Below the pieces are notes generated by a model. The model did no database searches. It was not told the DNA's origin and worked only from the letters and a program-made list of their open reading frames with translations. Position numbers and translations under genes: made by a program. From Pollenia angustigena (Eukaryota; Arthropoda; Insecta; Diptera; Polleniidae), in contig OV884058.1 of the NCBI GenBank assembly GCA_930367215.1, positions 166,514,478 through 166,578,477 of the forward strand: DNA of 64,000 nucleotides, read 5' to 3'. Below, one piece after another: positions 11,616-22,081 of the stretch; the stretch's first letter is position 1; every line of letters starts with the position of its first letter.

Positions 11616-12728
11616 ATGAATAAATTTTGCTGCAATCCGTTTAACAAGAGGGGACATCGTTCGAAAAAGATAAAATTAACTGGTGTTTCGAAGCGATACA
11701 TGAATGAATTAAATATACAATACGGTGAAGAAGCAGAATTCATTTGCCCCAAGTGTAAAATCGATTTGTCTCAACAAGCAAATGCATTGAAACAAATGCA
11801 GCCACAATCCGAGAGTGAAATGACAAGTGAACAAAATGTTTCATCTGATAGTGAGGCAGACATTCCGATGGTCAATATGTCTTTGAGTCCTTTGAATGAG
11901 GCTATTACCACTTTAGGTGAAACGCCTATTAGAAAAAGAAAGTTGCGAAGTGAAACATACAGGAAAGAGAAAAAAGGCAAGGTTATGAGTGCAATCGCGA
12001 CAATATTTGATGAAGGCTCTGATAACGAATGCAGTCAAGCAGATGACGGCAAACAAATGATTGAGCAGTTGAAAAGAAAATTCAATTTAGCGACCACTTT
12101 TCCGGAGAAATATCTCATTTTATCTGTGCTGCCTCAATCATGGTCTATACGCAAGATTTCTGAACAGTTTCAAACATCTTTTTACATCGCGAGAAGAAGC
12201 AAAGAATTAGTTCGACAGAAGGGCATATTGGCGACTCCCACCAAGAAATTTGGCTCAAGGACCCTCAGCGAAGCAACGGTGAAATTGATTCAAGATTTTT
12301 ACTGCAATGATGACAACAGCCGCGCCTGCCCAGGTACACGTGACTATGTTATCACACGTGAAGATGGAGAAAAAGTACACAAGCAGCGCAGATTATTATT
12401 ATGTAATCTATCCGAAGCATACCATCAGTTCAATGAGAAATACCCAGCAGAAAAAGTGGGATTTTCTAAGTTTGCCATCCTACGACCAAAAGAATGCGTG
12501 CTGGCATTAGACAGGCACGGAACGCATTCAGTCTGCGTCTGCATGTTTCATCAAAACATCAAATTAATTTTCTTTCCATGCAAGAAATTGAAAGTATTTC
12601 ACGGTGAAATTGAAACATATAGGGACCTCCTGTCGAAGTCGTTGTGCGCATCAGAGAACCTCAAATCTCACTATTTTTGTGCATTTATTCATACGCTAAA
12701 ATTTACAAACAAAGTTCAACGTTGGTAA
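11616..12728 (+). pseudogene. N-terminal part of Sola-like transposase
   Basis: The 370-codon frame starts at an ATG in good context, shortly after the long TIR. It begins with a Cys/His segment (CCNPF..R-G-H) and later CPKC, a likely zinc-binding start. A low-complexity acidic region and a basic KRKLRSE stretch follow, then a helix-turn-helix-like part and the box LRPKECVLALDRHGTHSVCVC (about residues 286-306). That box, followed by HQNIKL, is one I recall from a widespread family of animal transposases. True homology ends near 12650 (DLLSKSLCASE). The rest of the frame, to 12728, runs into the inverted duplication. The catalytic part lies 4.5 kb further on. Confidence 0.7.
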
Positions 12729-13344
12729 TTTTTTTTTCCTTTCGTACACATTTGATATTTTCATTTATTCGTTTTTTATTGAAAGTGCTTTATTTGCATT
12801 TTTGTTGCTCACGCAATATAACACAACTGAGTAAATTCAAAAGAGCACATTCTCTATACTTTTGTTTACATTAACAACAACAACAATAAACAACGATGAG
12901 ACCAAAGACTATAAATATATAAAGATGTTGCACTTAGTACATTTGTAATTTTTAAAAATGTTGTGCTTCTTAATGATGAGGGGGGGAAGTAACAAGAAAG
13001 TAAAAACTTCGTGCTCACATTCAGAGAACTAAAGAGAGCAAGAAACCACATGCATTAATACATACACATGTTTGCTGTTTTTGCCAGCCAAAGTGTGTGT
13101 GTGTTTGTGTTTTTTTTCGTTGAAACCGGTTTTTGGTATTTTTTTTAATTGATTTCGTTTTGATTTCAAACAATTTATGTGCAAATAACCTACGTAAGAG
13201 GGAATGCGTCCAATTGCGTAATTGTAGGGCAGCAGTATGTGTTTTATTTTTGTAAAAATTAAACTATATCGATTTGCATCGAATTATAATTCCATTTTTT
13301 AGATTATTTAATTACGTACTTACCATGTCTGTATGTATACATTA

Positions 13345-13765
13345 GGGCGGGTTGATTTGTATGGATGAAAAAAAAAAATTAAAAATCGTATAGCAAAAAC
13401 GTAATATACATAAAATTCTAAGAAAATTCTCCGAAGAAACCATGGGTCTAAAATAAAATCCTAATCCGCGCCTCTCTTACTTGGCTAAAAATTTTTTTTA
13501 ATGTAAAAAAATTTTGAGTGTAAAAAAATAAAATGTGCAAAAGAACTAGGTACGTTACTAAACAATTTTATTCAAAAAATTCGATTTCGTTTTGGAAAAA
13601 GCTATTTTTTAAAAAAAAATTTTTTTTTTGCAAAGGCGGGCATAGGTATAAATTTTCAAGTCGAGAGGCGCGGATTAGGATTTTATTTTAGACCCATGGT
13701 TTCTTCGGAGAATTTTATGTATATTACGTTTTTGCTATACGATTAAAAAAAAAATCGACCCGCCC
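13345..13765. mobile_element. palindromic MITE, TA target site (Tc1/mariner-type)
   Basis: Ends GGGCGGGTTGATTT and its inverse lie inside TA at 13343-13344 and 13766-13767. The arms, each over 110 bp, include the word ACCCATGGTTTC and a CGCGGATTAGG word and are very similar, so the element can fold into a long hairpin. A half copy lies at about 27460-27603 in BI-1 intron 1. No coding capacity. Confidence 0.75.
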
Positions 13766-14439
13766 TAGTATACATATATCAAACGAATTTAAAAATAAAA
13801 AGAGTGTTTGTTTCTTACTATTTACTATGAGTATTTATTGATTTTACGTATGAGCTCTTTACAAGTTTAATGGTTGAAAATTTTAACTTTTTCAGTACTT
13901 GATAATTTGTATTTGTAAGTTTCCCATGTGGAATGCTTCCGTAATAATAATAAGAACTAGTAAATTAAGCATCTCCATCCTGTGTTTATAACATACGTCA
14001 TTCTCCTCAAACCAAAAAGAATAAATTTAATTTTTGTACAACTCACGCATTGCTCAACAATAAATTTTTTATGCCTTTCATTTCTTTATTTTGTAAAAAT
14101 ATTTTTTCAAAGACCTTTATGTATATGAATTTTACAAACTTCAAAAAATAAGTCAGAGGGGGCAAACAAACCTCCAAAGTGGGATTCTTTTTGATAATTT
14201 TTTGCATGAATAAACTTTTCTAAAGGATATGACAAAATTTGCGCTGGTTTTATTATATCCATACGACATTTAACGCATGATATTCGTTGTGCTAAGTAAC
14301 CAACAAAATATCGACTCTATGTTAATTCTATTGGCACATTGTTGGATGTAAAAGAATCACCATCTTCATTAAAATAATCTTCATTTTCATTGTATATACA
14401 TATCTGCGGTTTCTATTTCAGGGGTGTGAGTACTCTCTG

Positions 14440-15082
14440 ATGTACTGCCATTACTTTGAGTATCATCTAAAAAAACTCGATAGCTACTTTGACTGTTTTA
14501 ATAGTAAAAATTTCAATGATCTCAACCCGCTGAAGCGTGGGTTAAGGCTTAATAATAAAACTTGGGAAGTACTGCAAGAGCTAGTTTCGTACATACGGCA
14601 AGTTGAATATTTCGGTAACAAAATATTCTGCATCAGTGGACTAATCGAAACCACCAGTGGTATATTATCGTTAACTGAGGAAATGTTACAAGAAAATTCT
14701 AATTTACTTACCATTTTAACCAGCCTATTTAACCAAGACCCATTAGAAAACGTATTTTCATATGTACGCGCCAAAGGTGGCCATTGTAAAAACCCTTCTG
14801 TTCACGAATTCAACATCGCAATGGCCAAGCTTTTATCTTTAAAAATAAGGCAATCAGTTTCTCAAAAAATTGTGCAGAAGACGACGCAATATTTTTTCCA
14901 CTTGACTTTCTAAACATTTTAGAAGTTAATGACAGTGTATCACCTAATAATACAACCCCCTTAATAGATATCGCAGATATATACCAGGAAAATGAAGCAT
15001 ATTTTGATGAAAGTGCCGACAGCTTTAACTTTGTGAATGTGTCAATAGAACTTACTTCTAGTCGATATATCATTGGCACATA
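14440..15082 (+). pseudogene. P-element/THAP9-type transposase, C-terminal fragment
   Basis: The frame 14440-14913 contains LNPLKRGLRLNN..W, then GLIETTSGILSL and FNQDPLENVFSYVRAKGG with HCKNPSVHEF. This is the classic end of P-element and THAP9 transposases (R-x-x-Q-D-x-L-E-N-x-F-x-x-x-R-x-x-G-G followed by N-P-x-x-x-x-F). A one-base shift at the A run near 14870 leads into CAEDDAIFFPLDFL and an acidic tail that ends at a TAG at about 15080. The THAP DNA-binding domain and the GTP-binding and first catalytic parts are missing, so this copy cannot make an active enzyme. Confidence 0.75.
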
Positions 15083-15727
15083 GCGCACCGAGTATCCTGC
15101 ACTAAATGCCGAATGGATATGATTAAACCATCTCAAATTTTAACATACCCATACGAAAAACTACGAAAATTAATCTGATTTTGGAAGTTTATGTTCACCC
15201 TCTGATTTGTTTTTCGAAATATGCAAAATTAACATAAAAGTTTTCGAAAATTTATTTTTAAAGAACAGAGCAATGAAACACAAAAAAAAAAGTTATTATG
15301 GAGCAGTGCGTAGAATGTACTAATAATACCATTTATGCGATTTGGTTTGACGAGCAAAATGATTGTTACAACCATCGATTGGAATTTTTAAATTTGCTTA
15401 TACTGGTATTACTAAGAAAGCATTCCTCTTGGGAGACTTATAAATACGAAACTTCGAATGCTGAAAAAGCTAAAATTTTAAAACATTAATAGGTATGTAC
15501 TTGTCGTATTTCTCGTCATTATAATCCTATCGTTAATAATTTTGTAGATCTAATTATCCTTTTGCTGATCCGTGTACGATTATTATTTAAGTTGTTCAAG
15601 TTGCTGAAAAAAATAACACTTTTTACATAAATAAATAAAAATAAAAGTATAATATGCGAACAATTTTAATAATATGGCTTTGATTTTATTGGATTTCATT
15701 ATATATATTGTAAGTAGCGAAATCCAC

Positions 15728-15866
15728 ATATTTTTTTTTGTCCTATCCTAATCCCGCAAAAATCTTCGCTTGGCTACACGAAAGAAACCAGAGTATCTAA
15801 CGGGAATCGAACCCGCAACCCCAGCGCTGATCGACTAGCTCACTACCAACTAGCCTACCGGGGCTA
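15728..15866 (-). mobile_element. tRNA-derived SINE with A and B boxes
   Basis: On the minus strand there is a tRNA-like head with an A-box-like TAGGCTAGTTGG and a perfect B box GGTTCGATTCC (rc at about 15801-15815) at tRNA spacing. A body of about 60 bp and an A run (T run at 15731-15740) follow. The 5' and 3' acceptor arms do not pair, so it is not a tRNA gene. RNA polymerase III would transcribe such a unit. At its 5' border a 14-15-bp inverted repeat (15841-15855/15863-15877) duplicates the A-box region. Confidence 0.65.
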
Positions 15867-17194
15867 GTTGGTAGTGCTTATTGCTTTATCTTGTAAAAAC
15901 ATTTTTGCAGACCTTTAAAAGCATTTTACAAACTCCAAAAAGTAAGACGGAAGGAGCACACAAACTTACAAAGCCTGAATCTGTTGCATAATTTGTGATA
16001 ATAATTTGTTGTAATAATAAATAAAATTGGATTTTTCGGCGGAAACGATTTAATAATTTTTCAAATAATACAATTTTAATAAAAATAAAATTGAAAGAAA
16101 TTACGTTCATACACATCAAACTGGTGTGAAATTTTTATGAAAATTAAAAGTATTTTGATTATCATCAAATTCACATTGAACCATACTTGTGAGTTTTTTA
16201 TTACTAACACAATTACAAAATTGTGAGTTTGATGAGGCATGTTAATGTGTGGCCATGTCGCTTTAGAAAATATAAAATATCTTTTATGAACAAAGCAGTT
16301 TATTCTTTCAGAAAATTATTTTTTATATGCCTACAATTGTTTAAATTTAGACAATAACAGCATTTGAATTTCGGTGCGAATCGATATAATTTCATCTGTA
16401 CAACAATCAAACACATATTATTGCCCTACAATTAAAATCTGTCACATTTGGTTTAACGTAGGTTATTTGCACAGAAATGGAATGCAAACAAAACATCTTT
16501 TATTATTTAAATGTGTTTTCAACGAGAAAACCAGACTTCTTTTAGTTTGTTTTTATTTTTTTAATGCAATGTATACACATACAAACACACACACTCGTGT
16601 GCACATACATATACGCTGATAAGTGAGAAAAGTTCTCTGAGAGTAATAATAAAGACTGTAATTTACTCTCACAAGTGGATTTAGCGGCTAAATCCACCAG
16701 AAAAATTAATATAGAGAGAAAAATGTATGTACTTTGTATGGTCGTGCAATATCTTTATAAATCTATAGTCTTTGATGAGACGCTTTTTCAAAATTAACAA
16801 CAATAACAAAAATACATTGTACCTACTACTACTACTACTGTACTTTTTGTTTCTATGGAAATTGTGTGTACCTACATAAGTATGTGTTTTTAGTTTCATT
16901 TAAATTTTTTTTTTTCTTGTACTACATAGTTAATGCTGCATAAATACATGAGTAATGATTGTTTGATTTCTGGCTCTTTCGTTTGTATTTTTTGTTTCTT
17001 TACCAAACAATCATTTGCGCTCAGAACACTTAGAATCTTTATAAAAAAAAACGAAGGCAACGATTGTATAAATAACAAAGCACGATGTGCGTTATTTGAA
17101 TGACTGCAAACCAGCAGCGAATATTTGCGGTTGCGCGAGTTTGACTGTATGACCGTAAGCGTGTGTATTTGTTGTCGTTAATTAAATGCGATTT

Positions 17195-18182
17195 TTTTTC
17201 AATTGCAAAAAGCTATTCTCTGGTGCGCATACCCCACGGAAAGTTGTCATCTGTCCAAATGCGACAATTGTCCGAAGATTGACGAGCTAGAGCAATATTT
17301 GGCGGAAAAGTTTGAACAGCTGTTAATTCAGGAGGTGCATTTCAAACAGTGGATAATTAGCAGCGGCAGATGTTCCCTTGAGACCGTGGTAAAGCAGATT
17401 CCGGAATTCATCGAGGAATTCGGATTCAAGTTGAATGAACTGAAGGCGCACCATTTCATATCCGAGATGCAATCGAAATTTCTAAAGGAAAGTAAGGAGA
17501 AATTAGCCCAAAATGAATTCATTGTGATAAGCGACTTTGCCGAGAATTACACTTTTCTCGTTCAGGATGAAATTCAGGCTTATCACTGGGCAAACGACCA
17601 GTGCACGGTGCATCCTTTTTGCATTTATTTCAAAAACGAAGATAACGAACTACGGCCGTAAGCCTTGTTGTTGTCGCGGAGAGTTTAGCTCATAATTATG
17701 TGTCCGTTTATTTATTTCAAATGAAACTGTTTGAATTCTTAAGATCAAAATTCGATGCAATCGACAAAGTAACGTTTTTCTCAGACGGCGCGGCTTCTCA
17801 GTACAAGAATAAAAAAAATTTTTACAATCTTTGCATAATTGAAGAAGAACAAAACTGCAAGGTCGAGTGGCACTTTTTCGCGACGTCCCACGGTAAGGGC
17901 CCATGCGATGCGTTAGGGGGAACCCTAAAACGCATGGCGACTAAGGCAAGTTTGCAAAGGCCATATACTGACCAGATCTTAAATGTACAACATTTGTTTT
18001 CGTTGAGTCAAAGCAAGGAAATTGCCATTAACACAGTTTTATGCACTCAAAAAGAACACGATGCCATGGAGCGACGAATTCAAAACAGATATAATAATGT
18101 CAAAACTATAACTGGAACGCAAAAGTTTCATTGCTTCATACCAGAGAATGGCTTTGTACATTTGAAAAAAAATCGCATTTAA
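17195..18182 (+). pseudogene. C-terminal catalytic part of Sola-like transposase
   Basis: Two adjoining frames (17203-17661 and 17700-18182) make up the catalytic half. The first has a C-x-x-C pair (CDNCP), then HFKQWIISSGR and VISDFAENY (first candidate catalytic Asp) and HWANDQCTVHPF. A one- or two-base shift at about 17660 leads into VVVAESLAHNY and then FFSDGAASQYKNK (second candidate Asp) and HGKGPCDALGGTLKR (third acidic residue). This order matches the family I recall. The start overlaps by about ten codons with the end of the N-terminal part, which suggests a duplication or a join of two copies. The stop at 18180 lies within the inverted duplication. Confidence 0.7.
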
Positions 18183-19778
18183 TACATGACAACAAATACA
18201 CTCGTTTACGGGTCATACAGTCAAACTAGCGCAACCGCAAATATTCGCTGCTGGTTTGCAGTCATTCAAATAACGCACATCGTGCTTTGTTATTTATACA
18301 ATCGTTGCCTTCGTTTTTTTATAAAGATTCTAAGTGTTCTGAGCGCAAATGATTGTTTGGTAAAGAAACAAAAAATACAAACGAAAGAGCCAGAAATGAA
18401 ACAATCATTACTCATGTATTTATGCAGCATTAACTATGTAGTACAAGAAAAAAAAAATTTAAATGAAACTAAACACACATACTTATGTAGGTACACACAA
18501 TTTCCATAGAAACAAAAAGTACAGTAGTAGTAGTAGTAGGTACAATGTATTTTTGTTATTGTTGTTTTTATTGTTGTTAATTTTGAAAAAGCGTCTCATC
18601 GTTGTTTATTGTTGTTGTTGTTAATGTAAACAAAAGTATAGAGAATGTGCTATTTTGAATTTACTCAGTTGTGTTATATTGCGTGAGCAACAAAAATGCA
18701 AATAAAGCACTTTCAATAAAAAACGAATAAATGAAAATATCAAATGTGTACGAAAGGAAAAAAAAATTACCAACGTTGAACTTTGTTTTGCATGTATAGA
18801 GTTATTGTAAATTTTAGCGTATGAATAAATGCACAAAAATAGTGCGTTTTGAGGTTCTCTGCTTCATACCAAATATTTCTGATATGTCAATTAATGTAAG
18901 GCGGTACTCTTCGTCTGCCGACGTGCTAAATTTAAAGTTACTTTAATTTTATAATGATGCCAAGACAATTGAAATTTTTAATAAATATTGTAATTAAATA
19001 TAAGCAGCAAAATAAGAAAGATTTTTTCTTCATAAATGTATTTTTAACTGTAAAATAATTTTTAAAATGTATTTTTAACAAGGTGGTCTCTTAAATGCTC
19101 TTCTCCTGTCCAAACAAGGAGTCGGGGCCCATTTTTTTATTGCTGATTCTTAAAGCAAAAATTATGAGGAATCCAAAAAAAAAAAAAAATTAGCCGGAAA
19201 ATTTAGGAGCTTCTGTGGAAAATCGGAAAATTTAATTTTCATGGGAAAATTTAAAGGTAAATTTCTAAGAAAAATTAGGAAAATTTTATTTTTCAATTAA
19301 AGCCTGATTCAATACCTTTCCAACGAGCTATCACTCTTTAGTAGTTTTTTTTTTTAAACAACTTTCAATGAGGTCCCTTATGAAGAATTCTTCAATTTTG
19401 TCACATGACAGTGGTGTACACCACCACTAAACCAGTCACTATAAAAAAAAATATGTAGGTACATTATTTTTTGCTGGGCAATCGATTGAGACTATTTATT
19501 TTAAAATCGGAGAGGGGTCGTCCAAAATGTGTTCGCTTTCATATGGAATTGCTCTATATGCTATAAAATACCTGACACAAATTTAACAACGCATTGCATA
19601 GCTTTAGGGCCATGGACTATTATTAGAGTCATAAAAACAGATAAAATAAAAAGACCAAACAAAATTTAAAAAGCCCTTCTAAGGTGGGAGTCACAATATA
19701 CCTGTTTAGCGTAAACGCGTGTATAAGCTCTTTATTCTACTATAGAATACGCTAGTGTGAACGTAGTGTAACGGATAA

Positions 19779-19941
19779 CACAGCGTTTACATTTGCCAGT
19801 ACTGGCAAGACAGTAAGCATATACATATTAGTTGGCAAAACAATGCAAAAACAAAATAGCTGTAAAAATGTTTATGTATTAGTGAAAAAGTTTGAATGAA
19901 TTGCTACTGTCTTGCCAGTACTGGCAAATGTAAACGCTATG
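19779..19941. mobile_element. 163-bp MITE, TAA target duplication (Harbinger-type)
   Basis: The ~37-bp TIR starts CACAGCGTTTACATTTGCCA and contains CCAGTACTGG. TAA flanks both sides (19776-19778 and 19942-19944). A 164-bp copy is at 39254-39417, also between TAA, and a lone right-end TIR lies at about 37262-37298. TTA/TAA duplications are typical of PIF/Harbinger elements. Confidence 0.8.
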
Positions 19942-20106
19942 TAAGGATGAATCAGGGTAGCTATACGTTTTTCTGATTGTGTAACATTAATAAAATTTTT
20001 TATATGTACTACCTGTATTATGTTCGATCACGATCAATTTTCCCTATATCATAAAATTTTTTTGAAGACAATAGCACATGATTTCTAAACAATTTAAAAA
20101 ATTTTT

Positions 20107-20835
20107 TTTTTTTTCTGAGTAATTTCATTAAAATTACCTATCTATCAGTGGTTTTACCTTCTTAATCCCTTTCGGGCCGCAAAAGTTCTATTCTTCTAAA
20201 GTTGAAATATGACAAAAATACAGTAGTTTAGAAATTTTTTTTTGAGTTATTTCATTAAAATTAAAAAAGTGTTAAACAGACGGGTCCAAACGGGTACAAG
20301 AGTATATACAGGGTAAAAGAAAACACTTTCACCTTTCTATCAGTGGTTTCACCTTCTTGGTCCCTTTTGGGCCGCAAAAGTTCTATTGTACTAAAGTTGA
20401 AATTTGACAAAAAATAGTAGTTTAGAAATTTTTTTTTGAGTAATTTCATTAAAATTAAAAAAGTGTTAAACAGACGGCTCCAAACGGGTACAAGAGTATA
20501 TACAGGGTAAAAGAAAACACTTTCACCTTTCTATCAGTGGTTTCACCTTCTTGGTCCCTTTTGGGCCGCAAAAATTCTATTGTACTAAAGTTGAAATTTG
20601 ACAAAAATATAGTAGTTTAGAAATTTTTTTTTTTGAGTAATTTCATTAAAATTAAAAAAGTGTTAAGCAGACGGGTCCAAACGGGTACAAGAGTATATAC
20701 AGGGTAAAAGAAAACACTTTCACCTTTCTATCAGTGGTTTCACCTTCTTGGTCACTTTTGGGCCGCGAAAGTTCTATTCTACTAAAGTTGAAATTTGACA
20801 AAAATATAGTAGTTTCGAAAATATGTCCTAGCATC
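20107..20835. repeat. ~195-bp tandem repeat, about 3.7 copies
   Basis: Units recur with anchors CAGACGGGTCCAAACGGG at 20277, 20471 and 20668 (194 and 197 bp apart). They include the phrases TATATACAGGGTAAAAGAAA and TTTTGGGCCGCAAAAGTTC. The copies are highly similar, so the amplification is fairly recent. Frames of 62-66 codons on the minus strand are periodic shadows of the repeat. Confidence 0.85.
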
Positions 20836-21029
20836 TCAAATATAAATAACACAACAGTCGCAAATATTACCTTTTTAAAGATAACAAGACTACCAACCTA
20901 GTATTATCGTCATTATCGCTTATAGTTTTTGTGCAATGATAATTTCTTTCGGATTAAATATTAAAAAAAATACTTTTTTCTGAATAAAAAAAAAAAGTTG
21001 TGTTTAACAACATGTCACACCCACAATTA

Positions 21030-21408
21030 AGGTGCTATCAGACGGGATGTATTTTACATATGTACTGTCACTTTTCTTTCCCATATGTAATTTCGCATGC
21101 ATGTCAAAATTTCCATTTTACATACGATTCATAATTTTTGCTATCACACCTGCTTATGTTTTTCCTTATGACATAACCTATAAATGTAAACAAAAACTGA
21201 CTCTTGTTTACGTTTCAAAACAAACCAGCTGTTTTGTTTATGTTTGCCACAGTAAAATAGAGCGTGTTCTAATCGAAAAATTTACATATGTATTTCCACA
21301 TGTATTTTACACATGCAAAGTTTCATATGTATCACACGATGTGTACAACTTTTACAGATGGAAAATTTGACAGTACATATGTAAAATACATCCCGTCTGA
21401 TAGCACCT
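21030..21408. mobile_element. 379-bp MITE, TTA target duplication
   Basis: A perfect TIR of about 41 bp starts AGGTGCTATCAGACGGGATG. TTA lies on each side (21027-21029 and 21409-21411). The open frames inside (for example 21032-21370) run through the TIRs and are not genes. Confidence 0.85.
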
Positions 21409-21719
21409 TTACCAATATTTTGACCAAAACTAAGGTAGCCAGTTTTAATATGTTTACTATTAAAACAAATTAAAATTTTTGAAATCGGTGACAAACAAAA
21501 ATTGGACTTTTGGCCAATGAAATAAAATTTTCAGCCACTGTGGGCCGTCCGCTAATAACGAGAAGCGGTTGTCCCCCCAATTGGGCGGACCGGACATGTC
21601 ACTACACAATAATGTTTACTTATGTTATTAACACTACTGACCGAAGATTACTGTTGTTCACTGTATTAAATAAAATGGTATGCAAAAATATATGACAAAG
21701 TAAAAAGCACTGGAGTACA

Positions 21720-22080
21720 ATCGCAAAGAAAGTCAACCGCGCGAGGCAAGAGCACAGAATACACAGAACTGTCACGAGACGGAAGATTTTGCGTTTTTTT
21801 GTCTCAAAACAATGTTACTAAATACATTTTTTTGCACAAAAAACAACGTTTGTTGAACTAATGCAGTTGTTTAACGTGATTTGTGTTTTGTTATTTTTGT
21901 TTTGAACACGCCATTTGTGTTGATTGTTGCAGCCTGTTTTTACACCTTGCCACTTTACTACCAAAAACAGCTTTCTATCTCTTTCTTCGAAAACTACCCT
22001 CGCAACTGATTTGGGCCTTTATCACACGTCACTTTTTACAGTTCTGTGTATTCTGTGGGCAAGAGCTAGTCGAAGACTGA
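21720..22080 (-). repeat. dispersed repeat, inverted relative of the 62.9-63.45 kb repeats
   Basis: The reverse complement shares with 62880-63440 the words TTTGCGAGGG, CTTTCGAAGAAA and AAAAACAGGC, plus a GTCTCGTGACG-like word. Its similarity is lower than between the two copies at the right end. No coding function is recognised. Confidence 0.55.
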
Positions 22081-22081
22081 T

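Larger units (their letters stand above)
14076..15975. repeat. ~100-bp direct repeat flanking the P-type fragment
   Basis: Sequences at about 14080-14185 and 15885-15975 are similar over about 100 bp (a CTTTATTTTGTAAAAA word, then ATTTTACAAACT and a purine-rich stretch). They lie either side of the transposase fragment. Their origin is unknown. Confidence 0.5.
12903..16774 (+). mobile_element. P-element-like transposon, 31-bp TIRs
   Basis: The ends are inverted repeats of about 31 bp starting CAAAGACTATA, with about three mismatches. The flanks repeat ATGAGAC (12896-12902 and 16775-16781; 8 bp if one terminal base is counted in). The undisturbed site is visible in the other arm of the inverted duplication at about 18600. 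P elements have 31-bp TIRs and 8-bp duplications, and a P-type transposase remnant lies inside. Also inside are a TA-flanked MITE (13345-13765), a SINE (15728-15866) and a ~100-bp direct repeat. Other stretches (13766-14070, 15065-15725, 15980-16740) hold no recognisable gene. Confidence 0.75.
12645..18870. repeat. ~700-bp inverted duplication, left arm split by a P-like element
   Basis: The right arm, about 18140-18870, pairs in reverse complement with two left pieces, 12645-12902 and 16775-17223. Removing the element between those pieces restores one continuous left arm. The arms bracket the catalytic part of the Sola-like transposase, and their inner ends lie within its coding sequence. 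Similarity is high over most of the length, with small insertions in one arm. Confidence 0.75.
10597..19554 (+). mobile_element. Sola-like DNA transposon with long TIRs and TATA target duplication
   Basis: Inverted ends beginning GAGCAATTCCATATGAAA run for about 500 bp (10597-11090 and about 19020-19554). The right arm carries an extra ~60-bp segment at about 19300-19360. TATA flanks both ends (10593-10596 and 19555-19558). Inside is a split transposase (11616-12650 and 17195-18182), an inverted duplication of about 700 bp and a P-like element. The 4-bp TSD and the protein suggest the Sola group (perhaps Sola2), but that name is from memory. Confidence 0.65.

Noticed and set aside
15790..15866. 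A tRNA gene on the minus strand
   Set aside because: The B box is perfect but the acceptor arms do not pair, and an A-tailed body follows, so a SINE is the better call.
21032..21370. A 112-residue gene
   Set aside because: The frame lies within a MITE and reads through its TIR.
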